This document shows, one piece after another, positions 1-8,424 of a stretch of 64,000 bases of DNA. Origin of the DNA: Rhodococcus sp. WMMA185. GTDB taxonomy: Bacteria; Actinomycetota; Actinomycetes; Mycobacteriales; Mycobacteriaceae. Location: assembly GCF_001767395.1 (NCBI RefSeq), contig NZ_CP017014.1, forward strand, positions 2,984,501 to 3,048,500, given 5' to 3'. Each line of letters opens with the position of its first letter. The stretch's first letter is position 1. The notes beneath the pieces were generated by a model that did no database searches, was not told the origin of the DNA, and saw nothing but the letters and a program-made list of their open reading frames with translations. The position numbers and the translations under genes were made by a program.

Positions 1-521
1 AGCCTGTCGCGGGTCAGGTCCAGCTGTGTCTTGCAGTCGGCAAGCATCCACCGCTGAGCGGCATTGACGGGATCGACTTCGCCGCGGAAATCCACCAAGC
101 CCATCGAACGGTCAGTGGACGGGTCAACGATCTGAAACGGGTGCCCGTCCCTCTCGATCAACCGAAGAAAGGGCGACCCGAATTCGTCGGCCGTCTCTAC
201 CGTGGCTCGACGCAGAAGGTCGACATCCAGGTCACCCTGCAACTCCACATAGTGTGCGACACACAGGGGCACGTCCGGAGACAGTTGTTGAGCCAGCCAG
301 ATGTCGTACTGCGCCGCAGACAACGGAAACCAAGCCTCAGAAAGGCCCGTGGCACAAGCGTGTTCGTCAGCAGAACCCCGCGAGGCGTATCGATCCATTG
401 CAACCGCATCCACGACAAAGCCCCCTTCATCTTCAGGAGCAGCAACATTGTGCGGCGAGACCATAGGCTCGTCGGTCCCGTCATTCAATCGGAACCCGAG
501 ATTGCCTTCAAACCTGAACAC
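1..521 (-). CDS. NRPS protein with EntF-like condensation domain, N-terminal part only
   Basis: The first 173 codons are in the window and the frame is still open at base 1. The GTG start at 521 lies two bases after the stop of the adenylation gene, with GAGGAGG about 12 bases upstream inside that gene's end. After a 60-residue leader, PLSAAQYDIWLAQQL (residues 66-80) is a condensation-domain C1 motif, followed by VAHYVELQGDL, which closely recalls the N-terminus of EntF as I remember it. This suggests a module that takes an acyl or aminoacyl group from a carrier encoded elsewhere. Whether A, PCP or TE domains follow cannot be seen. It is the last visible gene of the coupled operon that starts with the discrete ACP. 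Confidence 0.85.
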   Translation of the reverse strand, partial: MFRFEGNLGFRLNDGTDEPMVSPHNVAAPEDEGGFVVDAVAMDRYASRGSADEHACATGLSEAWFPLSAAQYDIWLAQQLSPDVPLCVAHYVELQGDLDVDLLRRATVETADEFGSPFLRLIERDGHPFQIVDPSTDRSMGLVDFRGEVDPVNAAQRWMLADCKTQLDLTRDR

Positions 522-523
522 TG

Positions 524-2089
524 TCAACGTTGACCACCTCCTCTCGCCAGCAGTGCGCGCAGAGCGGCCTCGTCGACCTTGCTACTCGGTGCAAGAGGAA
601 GGGCACCCAGAGCGACGAAGCGGTCCGGCATGGCCTGGGCGACGAGTCGCTCGGAACAATGAGCGATCAAATCTCCTGTGGTGGGCAGCAATGTCGCCGT
701 CGTAGCAGGCACCCAGAAGGCGGTCAGGACGGTCTCGCCATGCGTGTTGGGACTGGCAAGTACCGCGGCCTGGTGAATTGCCGGATGACTTTCGAGGGCA
801 GCCTCCACCGCATGCCGCTCGACCCTTGCCCCCCTCACCTTGACCTGGCCGTCGATCCGTCCGCAGAACTCGATGTCGCCGCGGCTGTCCACACGTGCGC
901 GGTCACCTGTGTGGTACATCCGCGTACCCGATTGTCTCGTAAACGGATCGGCGACGAATCGGGGCGCTGTGGCAGCCGCGCGGGATGCGTAGCCTTCGGC
1001 AATCTGCGGACCACCGACGTACAGATCACCTACCGTCCCTTTCGGCACCGGTTCCAGGTCCGCGCCCAGAATGTACGCCGTAGTCGACCCGAGTGGTCGG
1101 CCGATAGGCGCGATCGATGCGGGCACCTCGCGCACCGAATAGGCGAGGCAGCTGACGGTGGTCTCGGTCGGGCCGTACTCGTTGCGCAGCGCGATCCCGG
1201 GCAGCACGGCGCGGTGCTGCTCGACCAGAGTTCCCGGAAGAGCTTCGCCCGCGAGCGTCACCAGCTGTAGATTCGCGCTCAGTGATGCGAGATGCGGCAA
1301 CAGCAACCGGTAGAACGACGGGGTAGCAACCAGATGAGTGGTCCGCCACTTTCGTGCGAGTTCGGCCACGGCGGCTGCATTCATCAGCTCGTCGGCGTCC
1401 GGGAGCACACTCGTGCCACCCTCACAGAGCGTCCACAGCGTCATCAGCAGAGACCCGTCCCAGGTGAACCGGAACGCGGAGAACGCAACGAGGCTCTCGT
1501 CGTAGCCGTAACTGCGGCCGGCAACCATCGCAGAGAGATTTGCCCTGCTGGCCACGATGGCCTTCGGGACACCCGTCGACCCGGACGTGGTGATCACGTA
1601 GGCGGGCATCGCGGCATGTACCGCCTCGTCGAGAGTCTCGGTCCCCTCTGCCGCCGCCGGGTGATCGGAGTCGAGATCGAGCAACGTCGGAAGCCCACGC
1701 GCGCACTCGGCCAGTTCACGGACCGACGCCGCCGACGTCGCTGCATCCGACGACCTGAAGATGATTGCACCGCAATCGACATCGCCGATCAACGTTCGCA
1801 GTTGCCGCACCGGATGTCCCGGTTCGATCACGCACCACGCAGCGCCCAGCCTCAGCGCGGCGATCATCGCAACCAGCGTGCGGACAGACTGTCGTTGGTG
1901 GACCAATACCACCTGCCCAGGCCGGACTCCCCCACTGCTCAGCAGTCGAGCGAGCGCCGCGCTCTCCGAATCGAGTTCGCGGTACGTCAACGACCGATCT
2001 CCCACCGCGATCGCAATCCGGTCGGGGATCCGACTGCACTGAAGAAGAATTTGCTGCATCACTTCACGACACATGACCACGTCCGTCAC
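524..2089 (-). CDS. free-standing NRPS adenylation domain (amino-acid activating)
   Basis: A 521-residue adenylation enzyme that should form an aminoacyl-AMP and load a carrier protein. Visible core motifs are A3 TTSGSTGVPKA, A4 with WDGS (the Asp that normally binds the substrate amino group), A5 NEYGPTE, A7 YHTGD, A8 GRIDGQVKVRG and A10 LAPSSKVD with its lysine. The protein ends about 15 residues after A10, so there is no fused PCP. It must act in trans, either on the discrete ACP of this operon or on a PCP in the downstream condensation protein. GTG start at 2089 overlaps the FkbH stop by four bases (GTGA). I cannot predict the amino acid with confidence. Confidence 0.9.
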   Translation of the reverse strand: MTDVVMCREVMQQILLQCSRIPDRIAIAVGDRSLTYRELDSESAALARLLSSGGVRPGQVVLVHQRQSVRTLVAMIAALRLGAAWCVIEPGHPVRQLRTLIGDVDCGAIIFRSSDAATSAASVRELAECARGLPTLLDLDSDHPAAAEGTETLDEAVHAAMPAYVITTSGSTGVPKAIVASRANLSAMVAGRSYGYDESLVAFSAFRFTWDGSLLMTLWTLCEGGTSVLPDADELMNAAAVAELARKWRTTHLVATPSFYRLLLPHLASLSANLQLVTLAGEALPGTLVEQHRAVLPGIALRNEYGPTETTVSCLAYSVREVPASIAPIGRPLGSTTAYILGADLEPVPKGTVGDLYVGGPQIAEGYASRAAATAPRFVADPFTRQSGTRMYHTGDRARVDSRGDIEFCGRIDGQVKVRGARVERHAVEAALESHPAIHQAAVLASPNTHGETVLTAFWVPATTATLLPTTGDLIAHCSERLVAQAMPDRFVALGALPLAPSSKVDEAALRALLARGGGQR

Positions 2090-3156
2090 GGCAGTGCATC
2101 TTTCGAGGGCATCTCATCTTCCGAGCGAACCTCGACGTGACCTGCGTTCGGCAGGGCCCCGCGTCGAACGTCGCTGCGCATCAACACCATCCGAGCGGGG
2201 TTCGAATCGATCACCTCGAATCCTGAGAATCGCAACGTCACCAGCATGACTCGGTTCACCTCGGTCGGCACGAACTCCGCGAGGGCCCGCCTCCCCTGTG
2301 CATGCGCCCGGTCGACCACGTGCTGGATGAGGGCCGTCCCGACCCCGCGAGACATCACACGGCAAGACATCAACAGCAGTTGGAGCACCGAGTCCCGATC
2401 GGTCAGCTCCGACACCGCCAGTCCGATGGTGCCGTAGCCGCCGAACCGGTCGGCGAGCGAAGCAACGAGCACCTCGTACTCGTCCGAGGCACACAGCCTT
2501 CGCAGCTCGTCGATGTCGAATGTCCGTCCCGTCGTGTTGAGCTGATTCGAGCGCACGGTCAGTTCGTGGGCGCGCGCCAAGTCGTCCTCGTTCGCTCTGC
2601 GGACGGTCATGACCAGCTCCAGCGACGCCAGGAATTCCGAACTCGAGCCCACGAACTCCTGTTCACCCTCCTGTCGGGTCCGTTCCGCGCGATACAGGGC
2701 CCTCCGCTGCCTCGACTCTTCGGTGATCAGAGACGGCGTCAACTCCGGAAGGTCCGGGAAGGTGGCAATTTTCTCGGCCGAATAGCACCGCACCTGGGGC
2801 AGTGCCCGGGACACCTCGGCACGCTCGAAGGGGTCGTTGTCGACGAAGGCGATAGCATCGAGGCCGAGATTCAGTCGCTCTGCGATCCGGCGCACGGAGA
2901 CCGATTTCGGCCCCCAACCGACCTCCACAGCGCTGAACATTTCCTCGATTCCATGAGTTCGCAAATGGGCGGCGGCGGGCTCGTACTCCCCTCGACTCGC
3001 CACCGCATGCAGAATTCCGCGCTGGTCGAGAACCTCCAGAGCCAGGAGGGCCTCCGGTGTGGGCACCGCCGCATCCTGTTCGAGCACCACACCGTCCCAG
3101 ACGGTGTCGTCGAGATCCCAGACCATGCACTTCACCGGCTGCTGCACCGTAATCAC
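2086..3156 (-). CDS. FkbH-like HAD-fold protein, probable glyceryl-ACP synthase
   Basis: About 356 residues. The N-terminal HAD domain opens with MVWDLDDTVWDG, the phosphatase-like DxDxT motif, and has VDNDPFE further on. The C-terminal half is GNAT-like (SNQLNTTGR; SCRVMSRGVGTALIQ). This is the FkbH architecture. Characterised members dephosphorylate 1,3-bisphosphoglycerate and attach the glyceryl group to a carrier protein for methoxymalonyl-ACP or tetronate formation. The partner here is presumably the ACP at the head of the operon. GTG at 3156 overlaps the KASIII stop (GTGA); GTG 3147 is an alternative start with better spacing from GGTGGGA. A longer upstream open frame was dropped because it overlaps the KASIII gene. 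Confidence 0.88.
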   Translation of the reverse strand: MITVQQPVKCMVWDLDDTVWDGVVLEQDAAVPTPEALLALEVLDQRGILHAVASRGEYEPAAAHLRTHGIEEMFSAVEVGWGPKSVSVRRIAERLNLGLDAIAFVDNDPFERAEVSRALPQVRCYSAEKIATFPDLPELTPSLITEESRQRRALYRAERTRQEGEQEFVGSSSEFLASLELVMTVRRANEDDLARAHELTVRSNQLNTTGRTFDIDELRRLCASDEYEVLVASLADRFGGYGTIGLAVSELTDRDSVLQLLLMSCRVMSRGVGTALIQHVVDRAHAQGRRALAEFVPTEVNRVMLVTLRFSGFEVIDSNPARMVLMRSDVRRGALPNAGHVEVRSEDEMPSKDALP

Positions 3157-4163
3157 TTCCCACCAAGATGCGCGTCGGTCAGTCTGCGCAGAAGTGCGGT
3201 ACTCCACGCCGCAACCGGACTGCTGTTCATGATCAGGGTGTGCTCTCCCGGCGCCTGGGCGCTCGCCGCACGTTCGAGGTTCAGCGCGATATCGACGGAT
3301 CCGAGGTGACCGAACCTGGCCAGGTTTTCTCGGCAGATGGGATCGATCGTGACGTCGAGCGCCTCCCCCCAGAAGGCGAACGCACCGACAGACAGGTTCT
3401 GCATCAAAAAGACACCGACTGCATCTCGTTCCAGTCCGTTCCGAGTGAGAATTTCCGCGTTGATTTCGGTGAACCGCTTGCGGCTCTCGACAGCGAGACG
3501 AAACGAATATGTGGGCTCGTCGGCGCACTCCTCTACCCAATCCGCTGCACGGACATCCTGGTAGTCGATGCGGAAGAGATCCGAGTACCGCCCGTCACTG
3601 AGTACCATCTGGTCGAGAATCTCGTACAAACCGGTTCCCGACGTCGTCACTACTACGGCAGCCGCACCGTCGCCCAGCAACGTCATCGGTGTCCGGTACC
3701 GCGATCGGGTCGGGCTCTTCGCCGCAGCGACGACGAGTACGTTGTGGCATTGCGGGTCACCTCGGAGCAACGCAGCGGCAAGAGCGAAAGCCGCCGAGAT
3801 CGAGACGCACCCGAGATCACCCACCGTGGTCGTGAACGCGCGACTCGCGCCGAGCTTCCGTTGCAGTCGGGTCGCCTCGGAGGCAAGCAGGTACTGCGGA
3901 ACCCGTCCCTGAACGAGCAGCAGAGCGTCGACCTGAGTTGCATCGACACTCGACTTCCGGAGCGCCTCGACGGCAGCGGCATGCGCCAGGTCCACCTCGG
4001 AGTAACCTTCGCCGGTCCGCACCGTGTCGATACCCAGCGACAGCGCGTGCTCACGCTGCGCGATCGGCAGATCGGCCAGTTCCGGCAAGCCCGACACCTT
4101 CACTTCGTCGTCGGGAAACCAGAGCGCAGCGGATTCGATCGTGACCGGTCCGGCAGTACTCAT
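3153..4163 (-). CDS. KASIII (FabH)-like acyltransferase with altered catalytic triad
   Basis: A 336-residue thiolase-fold protein. The nucleophile context VGDLGCVSISAAF puts the cysteine at residue 119, and TPMTLLGDGAAAVVV is the usual glycine-rich core segment. The catalytic His of the PHQAN motif falls on Met254 (FLMQNLS), and the Asn of the GNTS motif falls on His286 (FGHLGSV). It therefore probably cannot decarboxylate malonyl-ACP in the normal way and may be an acyl-transferring relative, as known for CerJ-type proteins. In tetronate clusters a KASIII homologue works with an FkbH protein and an ACP, the same neighbours as here. ATG at 4163 overlaps the dehydrogenase stop by four bases. 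Confidence 0.85.
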   Translation of the reverse strand: MSTAGPVTIESAALWFPDDEVKVSGLPELADLPIAQREHALSLGIDTVRTGEGYSEVDLAHAAAVEALRKSSVDATQVDALLLVQGRVPQYLLASEATRLQRKLGASRAFTTTVGDLGCVSISAAFALAAALLRGDPQCHNVLVVAAAKSPTRSRYRTPMTLLGDGAAAVVVTTSGTGLYEILDQMVLSDGRYSDLFRIDYQDVRAADWVEECADEPTYSFRLAVESRKRFTEINAEILTRNGLERDAVGVFLMQNLSVGAFAFWGEALDVTIDPICRENLARFGHLGSVDIALNLERAASAQAPGEHTLIMNSSPVAAWSTALLRRLTDAHLGGK

Positions 4164-5257
4164 CGGGCTCCACCGCCCAAGACGTAGTCACCGATCTGCA
4201 GTTCCGCGACTTCCGTCGCACCCTCGATGATCTGCATGACTTTGGCATCACGGAAGAAGCGGCCGACGCGGCTGTCCGACGCGCATCCCGCAGCGCCGAG
4301 CACCTGGACTGCTCGCTGGCTTACCGAGGCCGCGACCTCGGACGCGGCAAACTTCGCGGCCACGGTCGCGAAGATGGCGGTGGGCTCGCGAGCGTCGCGC
4401 TGTTCGGCGGCACGATCACACAAGGCGCGAGCTCCGGTCGCATCGACCCAACTGCGCCCGAGGATCGCTCGTACTCCATCGTGCTCGGACAGCACGGTGT
4501 TGCCTTGCACCCGGGTGGAGGCGTGCGCGACGGCGTCGGCAAGGCATGCTCGCGACATCCCGACGCAACCCCACGCGATGGTGTACCGACCGTGGTCCAG
4601 GGCGGTGCCGACGACGTGCGACAACCCGAAACCCGGCGGGGCAATCAGGTGATCCTGAGGGACGACGACCTCGTCCAGCTCGATATGCGCGAGCCGGGCG
4701 CCTCGCATACCGAGTTGTCCGTGGATCGGCTCGGCGCGGACTCCGGGCGACTTGGTCTCGACGAGAGCGGTCGTCGGCCCCGCCGACGACCGTCCGAGCA
4801 CCAGTAACACATCCGCCACCTCACCGAATGTAACCCACAATTTCCGACCAGAGATCCGATGATCCGAACCGTGCGCCTCGAATCTGGTACTCACCGATGC
4901 GAGATCGCTCCCTGCACCCGTCTCGGTGGCCGCAAACCCGGCGATCAGTTCACCGCTCGTGAGAGCGGGCAGCCAACTGGCCCGTTGCTCCGCCGTGCCC
5001 CACCGGTCGACGGCGGCGTTTACCAATCCTTGAACTGTGAGCAGCGATCGCAGGGACGTACAGAGCGCTCCGCACCTCTCCGCGATCGAACCGACTTCGG
5101 CGGCGGTCAGGCCGAAGCCGCCGTAGTCTTTCGACCGGTCCAGGCCCAGGATCCCGGCCTCCGCCGCGTCGGCGATGACATCGACCGGCAGCCCCGCTTC
5201 GTCCCAGGTGGCAGCGTCCCTCTCCGCGGAGGCAAGCAGTGAGTCGACACCGGTCAC
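4160..5257 (-). CDS. acyl-CoA/acyl-ACP dehydrogenase, FkbI-like
   Basis: A 365-residue flavin dehydrogenase. The N-terminal helical domain contains the AATETGAGSD segment, and the C-terminal domain carries IIEGATEV, whose Glu sits at the catalytic-base position of the medium-chain dehydrogenase type. In methoxymalonyl-ACP or aminomalonyl-ACP pathways such enzymes oxidise a hydroxyacyl group held on a small ACP. The neighbouring ACP and FkbH-like genes make this the likely role, rather than fatty-acid beta-oxidation. GTG at 5257 overlaps the ACP stop (GTGA), so the two are translationally coupled. A dehydrogenase of the FkbK type is not in the window. Confidence 0.87.
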   Translation of the reverse strand: MTGVDSLLASAERDAATWDEAGLPVDVIADAAEAGILGLDRSKDYGGFGLTAAEVGSIAERCGALCTSLRSLLTVQGLVNAAVDRWGTAEQRASWLPALTSGELIAGFAATETGAGSDLASVSTRFEAHGSDHRISGRKLWVTFGEVADVLLVLGRSSAGPTTALVETKSPGVRAEPIHGQLGMRGARLAHIELDEVVVPQDHLIAPPGFGLSHVVGTALDHGRYTIAWGCVGMSRACLADAVAHASTRVQGNTVLSEHDGVRAILGRSWVDATGARALCDRAAEQRDAREPTAIFATVAAKFAASEVAASVSQRAVQVLGAAGCASDSRVGRFFRDAKVMQIIEGATEVAELQIGDYVLGGGAR

Positions 5258-5553
5258 TTCGCCTCCCCGTCCGACACGGGAGACTTCTCGCTCCGCTTTC
5301 TGCGGATGAACCCGGCGACCCGCGCCGCAGTACGGAAATTGTCGAGATCGAGGTCTTCCACGTCGACCACGACGCCGTGGGTTCCCTCGATGTAGGTGAC
5401 GATCTCCAGGGCCCGCAACGAGCTGACCAATCCGAGTGTGAAGTAATCGTCGTCGGGGCCGAGTTCTGTGGAGGTGATCGAACTCAGATACTGCCGCAAC
5501 TGCTCGATCAGCCCATCAGAAGACTCGGGCACAGGTGATTCTGCTGTGTCCAT
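5254..5553 (-). CDS. discrete acyl carrier protein
   Basis: About 99 residues from ATG 5553; ATG 5571 and TTG 5586 are possible upstream starts. The helix-II segment LGLVSSLRALEIV holds the likely phosphopantetheine serine (Ser45, with SSL in place of the usual DSL). The sequence ends in a basic, charged tail. It is the first gene of a six-gene coupled operon and is the obvious carrier for the product of the FkbH-like protein and the substrate of the dehydrogenase. The unusual residue before the serine may mark it for a dedicated phosphopantetheinyl transferase; this is inference. Confidence 0.82.
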   Translation of the reverse strand: MDTAESPVPESSDGLIEQLRQYLSSITSTELGPDDDYFTLGLVSSLRALEIVTYIEGTHGVVVDVEDLDLDNFRTAARVAGFIRRKRSEKSPVSDGEAK

Positions 5554-5646
5554 TCGGCCAGAATGCCCCATCGGGCGAATTTTCAATCATGGTCGGTTCA
5601 CACCCGCGCTGCCGGTGATCCTCCACGCCCCGGTAGCGTCGCCTCG
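5554..5646. promoter_or_regulatory. divergent promoter region of the NRPS operon and the TauE gene
   Basis: The only gap upstream of the six-gene minus-strand operon, since every other junction overlaps or nearly touches. It must hold the operon's nearest promoter, and also the start region of the plus-strand transporter gene. No convincing operator or consensus promoter hexamers were identified by eye. Confidence 0.4.
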
Positions 5647-6414
5647 GTGCCACCCTTCGAAGCGCTTGTAATCCTCGTTGCCGGCGTGGGTGCGGGCGCG
5701 ATCAATGCGGTCGTCGGCAGCGGCACCCTCATCACTTTCCCGACCCTGGTGGCGTTCGGCCTCCCTCCCGTGACCGCAACGATGTCGAACGCGATCGGTT
5801 TGGTGGCCGGTGGGGTATCGGGCACCTGGGGGTACCGACGAGAGCTGGTGGGCCAGGGCAGGCGCCTGCGGTGGCAGATTCTGGCGTCGCTGTGCGGCGC
5901 GATTCTCGGCTCGTGGCTTCTACTGCATCTACCCGAAACCGTGTTCGAGCTCGTCGTCCCGGTGTTACTCACCCTCGCCTTGATCCTGGTGGTGCTACAG
6001 CCGAAGATCCAGGCATGGGCCAAGCAACGCGGCAGTCACGAGGCCGGTCTGAGCGCCCCGCGCCTGATCCTGCTGACAGTCGGCACGTTCGCGGTGGGCG
6101 TCTACGGCGGCTATTTCACGGCAGCACAGGGAATCTTGCTCATCGGTGTCATGGGCGCGATCTTGCCCGAAAGCCTTCAGCGGATGAACGCTGCGAAGAA
6201 CCTACTCGCACTGATCGTCAACATGGTGGCCGCGGCCGCCTACACGCTGGTGGCCTTCGACCGGATCAACTGGGCCGCGGCAGGCCTCATCGCGGCCGGC
6301 TCACTATTCGGTGGTGTGCTCGGCGCCCGCTACGGTCGACGACTGTCACCCAAGGCCCTTCGAGGAGCCATCGTCGTCGTCGGCCTCGTCGGCCTCTGGC
6401 GACTTCTCGGGTAG
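5647..6414 (+). CDS. TauE/SafE-family membrane transporter (sulfite exporter-like)
   Basis: About 255 residues and almost entirely hydrophobic, with roughly eight membrane segments. The N-terminal AGVGAGAINAVVGSGTLITF and the mid-protein GVYGGYFTAAQG are the two halves of the internal duplication typical of TauE/SafE proteins, which export sulfite, sulfoacetate or other small organic anions. GTG 5647 was chosen because the longer frame from ATG 5563 adds a hydrophilic arm that runs into the start region of the divergent ACP. The HAD gene follows after 36 bases, so the two are likely cotranscribed. The substrate cannot be told from sequence. Confidence 0.85.
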   Translation: MPPFEALVILVAGVGAGAINAVVGSGTLITFPTLVAFGLPPVTATMSNAIGLVAGGVSGTWGYRRELVGQGRRLRWQILASLCGAILGSWLLLHLPETVFELVVPVLLTLALILVVLQPKIQAWAKQRGSHEAGLSAPRLILLTVGTFAVGVYGGYFTAAQGILLIGVMGAILPESLQRMNAAKNLLALIVNMVAAAAYTLVAFDRINWAAAGLIAAGSLFGGVLGARYGRRLSPKALRGAIVVVGLVGLWRLLG

Positions 6415-6450
6415 TCGCTTCTGATCTGCATACTCCTCCATACTGGACGA

Positions 6451-7263
6451 GTGAGCACAGACGGAGAGAACCCTCGCTGGACCTACCTGATGGACATGGA
6501 CGGCGTGCTCGTCCACGAAGAGCACCTGATTCCCGGCGCCGACGCGTTGCTTGCAGAACTCCAGGAATCCGGCACCCCTTTCATCGTCCTGACGAACAAT
6601 TCGATCAGGACCCCACGCGACCTGCGCGCCCGCCTGCTCCGTACCGGCCTCGACATCCCCGAAGAATCGATCTGGACCTCCGCCTTGGCCACCGCAACGT
6701 TTCTGGCAAATCAGCGACCGGGCGGCAGCGCGTATGTCGTCGGCGAGTCCGGACTCACCACTGCGCTGCACGACATCGGCTACGTCCTCACCGAGAACGA
6801 CCCGGACTACGTCGTCCTCGGAGAAACCCGCACCTATTCGTTCGAGGCCATCACCACTGCGATTCGCTTGGTGGAGAGGGGTGCCCGCTTCATCGCCACC
6901 AACCCGGACCCCACCGGTCCGTCCCGTTACGGTTCGCTTCCCGCTACCGGATCCGTTGCGGCACTGATTAGTAGGGCCACCGGCCGCGACCCGTACTACG
7001 TCGGCAAGCCCAACGCGCTGATGATGCGCTCGGCGTTGCGCGCCATCGGCGCACACTCGGAGAACACACTGATGATCGGCGACCGAATGGACACCGACAT
7101 CGTCTGCGGACTCGAAGCCGGGTTGCAGACCATCCTCGTGTTGACAGGGATCTCGACGCCCGAATCGGTGGAGTTGTTCCCCTACCGTCCCACGGCGGTA
7201 GTGAATTCGGTTGCCGATCTCGTGGGACGCACCGCGGATCCCTTCGGCCGCGGGAGCAGCTGA
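6451..7263 (+). CDS. HAD-IIA family phosphatase (NagD-like)
   Basis: A 270-residue cytoplasmic phosphatase. YLMDMDGVLVHEE is HAD motif I (two aspartates), VLTNNS is motif II, and MIGDRMDTDIVCG is motif IV; the C2-type cap lies between motifs II and III. Family members dephosphorylate nucleotides, glycerol phosphate or p-nitrophenyl phosphate, so the physiological substrate is open. The start is GTG 6451, after GGACGA. It follows the TauE gene closely, and a 129-base gap separates it from the next gene. Confidence 0.88.
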   Translation: MSTDGENPRWTYLMDMDGVLVHEEHLIPGADALLAELQESGTPFIVLTNNSIRTPRDLRARLLRTGLDIPEESIWTSALATATFLANQRPGGSAYVVGESGLTTALHDIGYVLTENDPDYVVLGETRTYSFEAITTAIRLVERGARFIATNPDPTGPSRYGSLPATGSVAALISRATGRDPYYVGKPNALMMRSALRAIGAHSENTLMIGDRMDTDIVCGLEAGLQTILVLTGISTPESVELFPYRPTAVVNSVADLVGRTADPFGRGSS

Positions 7264-7392
7264 ACCCGTCGATGTAACGAAATCCATGTCGCGCTCGACA
7301 TGATGACCGTGAGCGTCCTCGGCGCGGCGAGTCCGCCGAGCTTCGACACTCGAGTGCGGCTCTTCGGCATTCACATCAGGGGCGGGGGAACA

Positions 7393-8367
7393 ATGTTCGA
7401 CGGCAGAAGGTACACCGCGAGACTGGCTGCGGCGACGGCGATCGCGGTAGGGGTAGGGATCACGGGGGTTGCCCCCGCTTCCGCCGACCCGATGTCTGAC
7501 CTGAGTGCTGCAGCGATCGAGACGCTGCGTGACCTGGGTGTCCCTCTTGCTGGTCAGACGGCACTTCCGTTTCCTGGCGTCCGCTGGCAGCGCGGCATCG
7601 CCGTCGATCAGGGAGACGTCTACGTCATCGACGGCGGTAGCAAGAACGTGCTGAAACTCGGCGTCGGAGAGGACCGCCCGATCACCTTGCCGTTCACCGG
7701 GCTCGTGGATCCGCGCGCGGTCGCGGTCGAGAACGGCAACGTCTACGTCGCTGATACCGGTACCAGCGAAATCCTCGAGCTCGCAGCGGGCGAAGCGGCC
7801 CCGACGGCACTGCCCTTCAACGACCTGAAGCAGCCTATGGGAGTTGCCGTCGAGAACGGCAATGTCTACGTCGCCGACTCTTACAACATGCGAGTGGTCC
7901 AGTTGGCGGCCGGCGAATCGGAACAGACCGAGTTGCTGTCGTTCGATTCCACATGCCCGCGCGCGATCGCGGTCGACAACGGAGACGTCTACATCACCGA
8001 CTTCCACTCTCTCGAAGTGCTCGAGTTGGCGGCGGGAGCGTCGGAACCCACCGTGCTGCCGTTCCGGCCCGACGACAAGATCATGAACCTCGCTGCCGAG
8101 AACGGAGACGTCTACATCAGCGAGAGCGTCCGCCTCCCCTCCGGGTTCGGCTCATTGAGCGCCCCACCGCCGACGGACGTGGGCGTTCGCAAGATCGGCG
8201 ACGGCACATCGCCCGCGACGGTAGTACCGTTCCGCAACTTCGATTTCGGTGGTGGTATTGCTGTGAGCGAGGGAAAGGTCTACGTCAACGATGGACCGAA
8301 CGAGCGTGTTCTGATGCTTCCGGCAGATGCGCCGGCACCCGGAATCGGAGATCTCTTCGGCAGTTGA
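7393..8367 (+). CDS. secreted NHL-repeat beta-propeller, like the PknD sensor domain
   Basis: About 324 residues. A signal peptide of about 33 residues ends APASA, followed by six NHL-type blades, each with a GxVYVxD core and most with a following LPF strand (for example AVENGNVYVADTGT). This is the pattern I recall for the extracellular six-bladed sensor domain of mycobacterial PknD, but with no kinase or membrane anchor attached. The start ATG 7393 is preceded by GGGGAAC; an upstream in-frame ATG at 7300 would spoil the signal peptide. The C-terminus is DLFGS. The function is probably cell-envelope ligand or protein binding (inference). Confidence 0.82.
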   Translation: MFDGRRYTARLAAATAIAVGVGITGVAPASADPMSDLSAAAIETLRDLGVPLAGQTALPFPGVRWQRGIAVDQGDVYVIDGGSKNVLKLGVGEDRPITLPFTGLVDPRAVAVENGNVYVADTGTSEILELAAGEAAPTALPFNDLKQPMGVAVENGNVYVADSYNMRVVQLAAGESEQTELLSFDSTCPRAIAVDNGDVYITDFHSLEVLELAAGASEPTVLPFRPDDKIMNLAAENGDVYISESVRLPSGFGSLSAPPPTDVGVRKIGDGTSPATVVPFRNFDFGGGIAVSEGKVYVNDGPNERVLMLPADAPAPGIGDLFGS

Positions 8368-8424
8368 TGTGCGTGTCCAGGAATGTAGGTGCAATCGTTC
8401 AACCGAGAGAGGGGAACGAACGGA

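Noticed and set aside
6346-8007. A 553-codon minus-strand frame opposite the HAD and NHL genes
   Set aside because: It contains repeated VGDVDV-type runs that are merely the reverse complement of NHL repeats; the plus-strand products have signal, HAD and NHL motifs.
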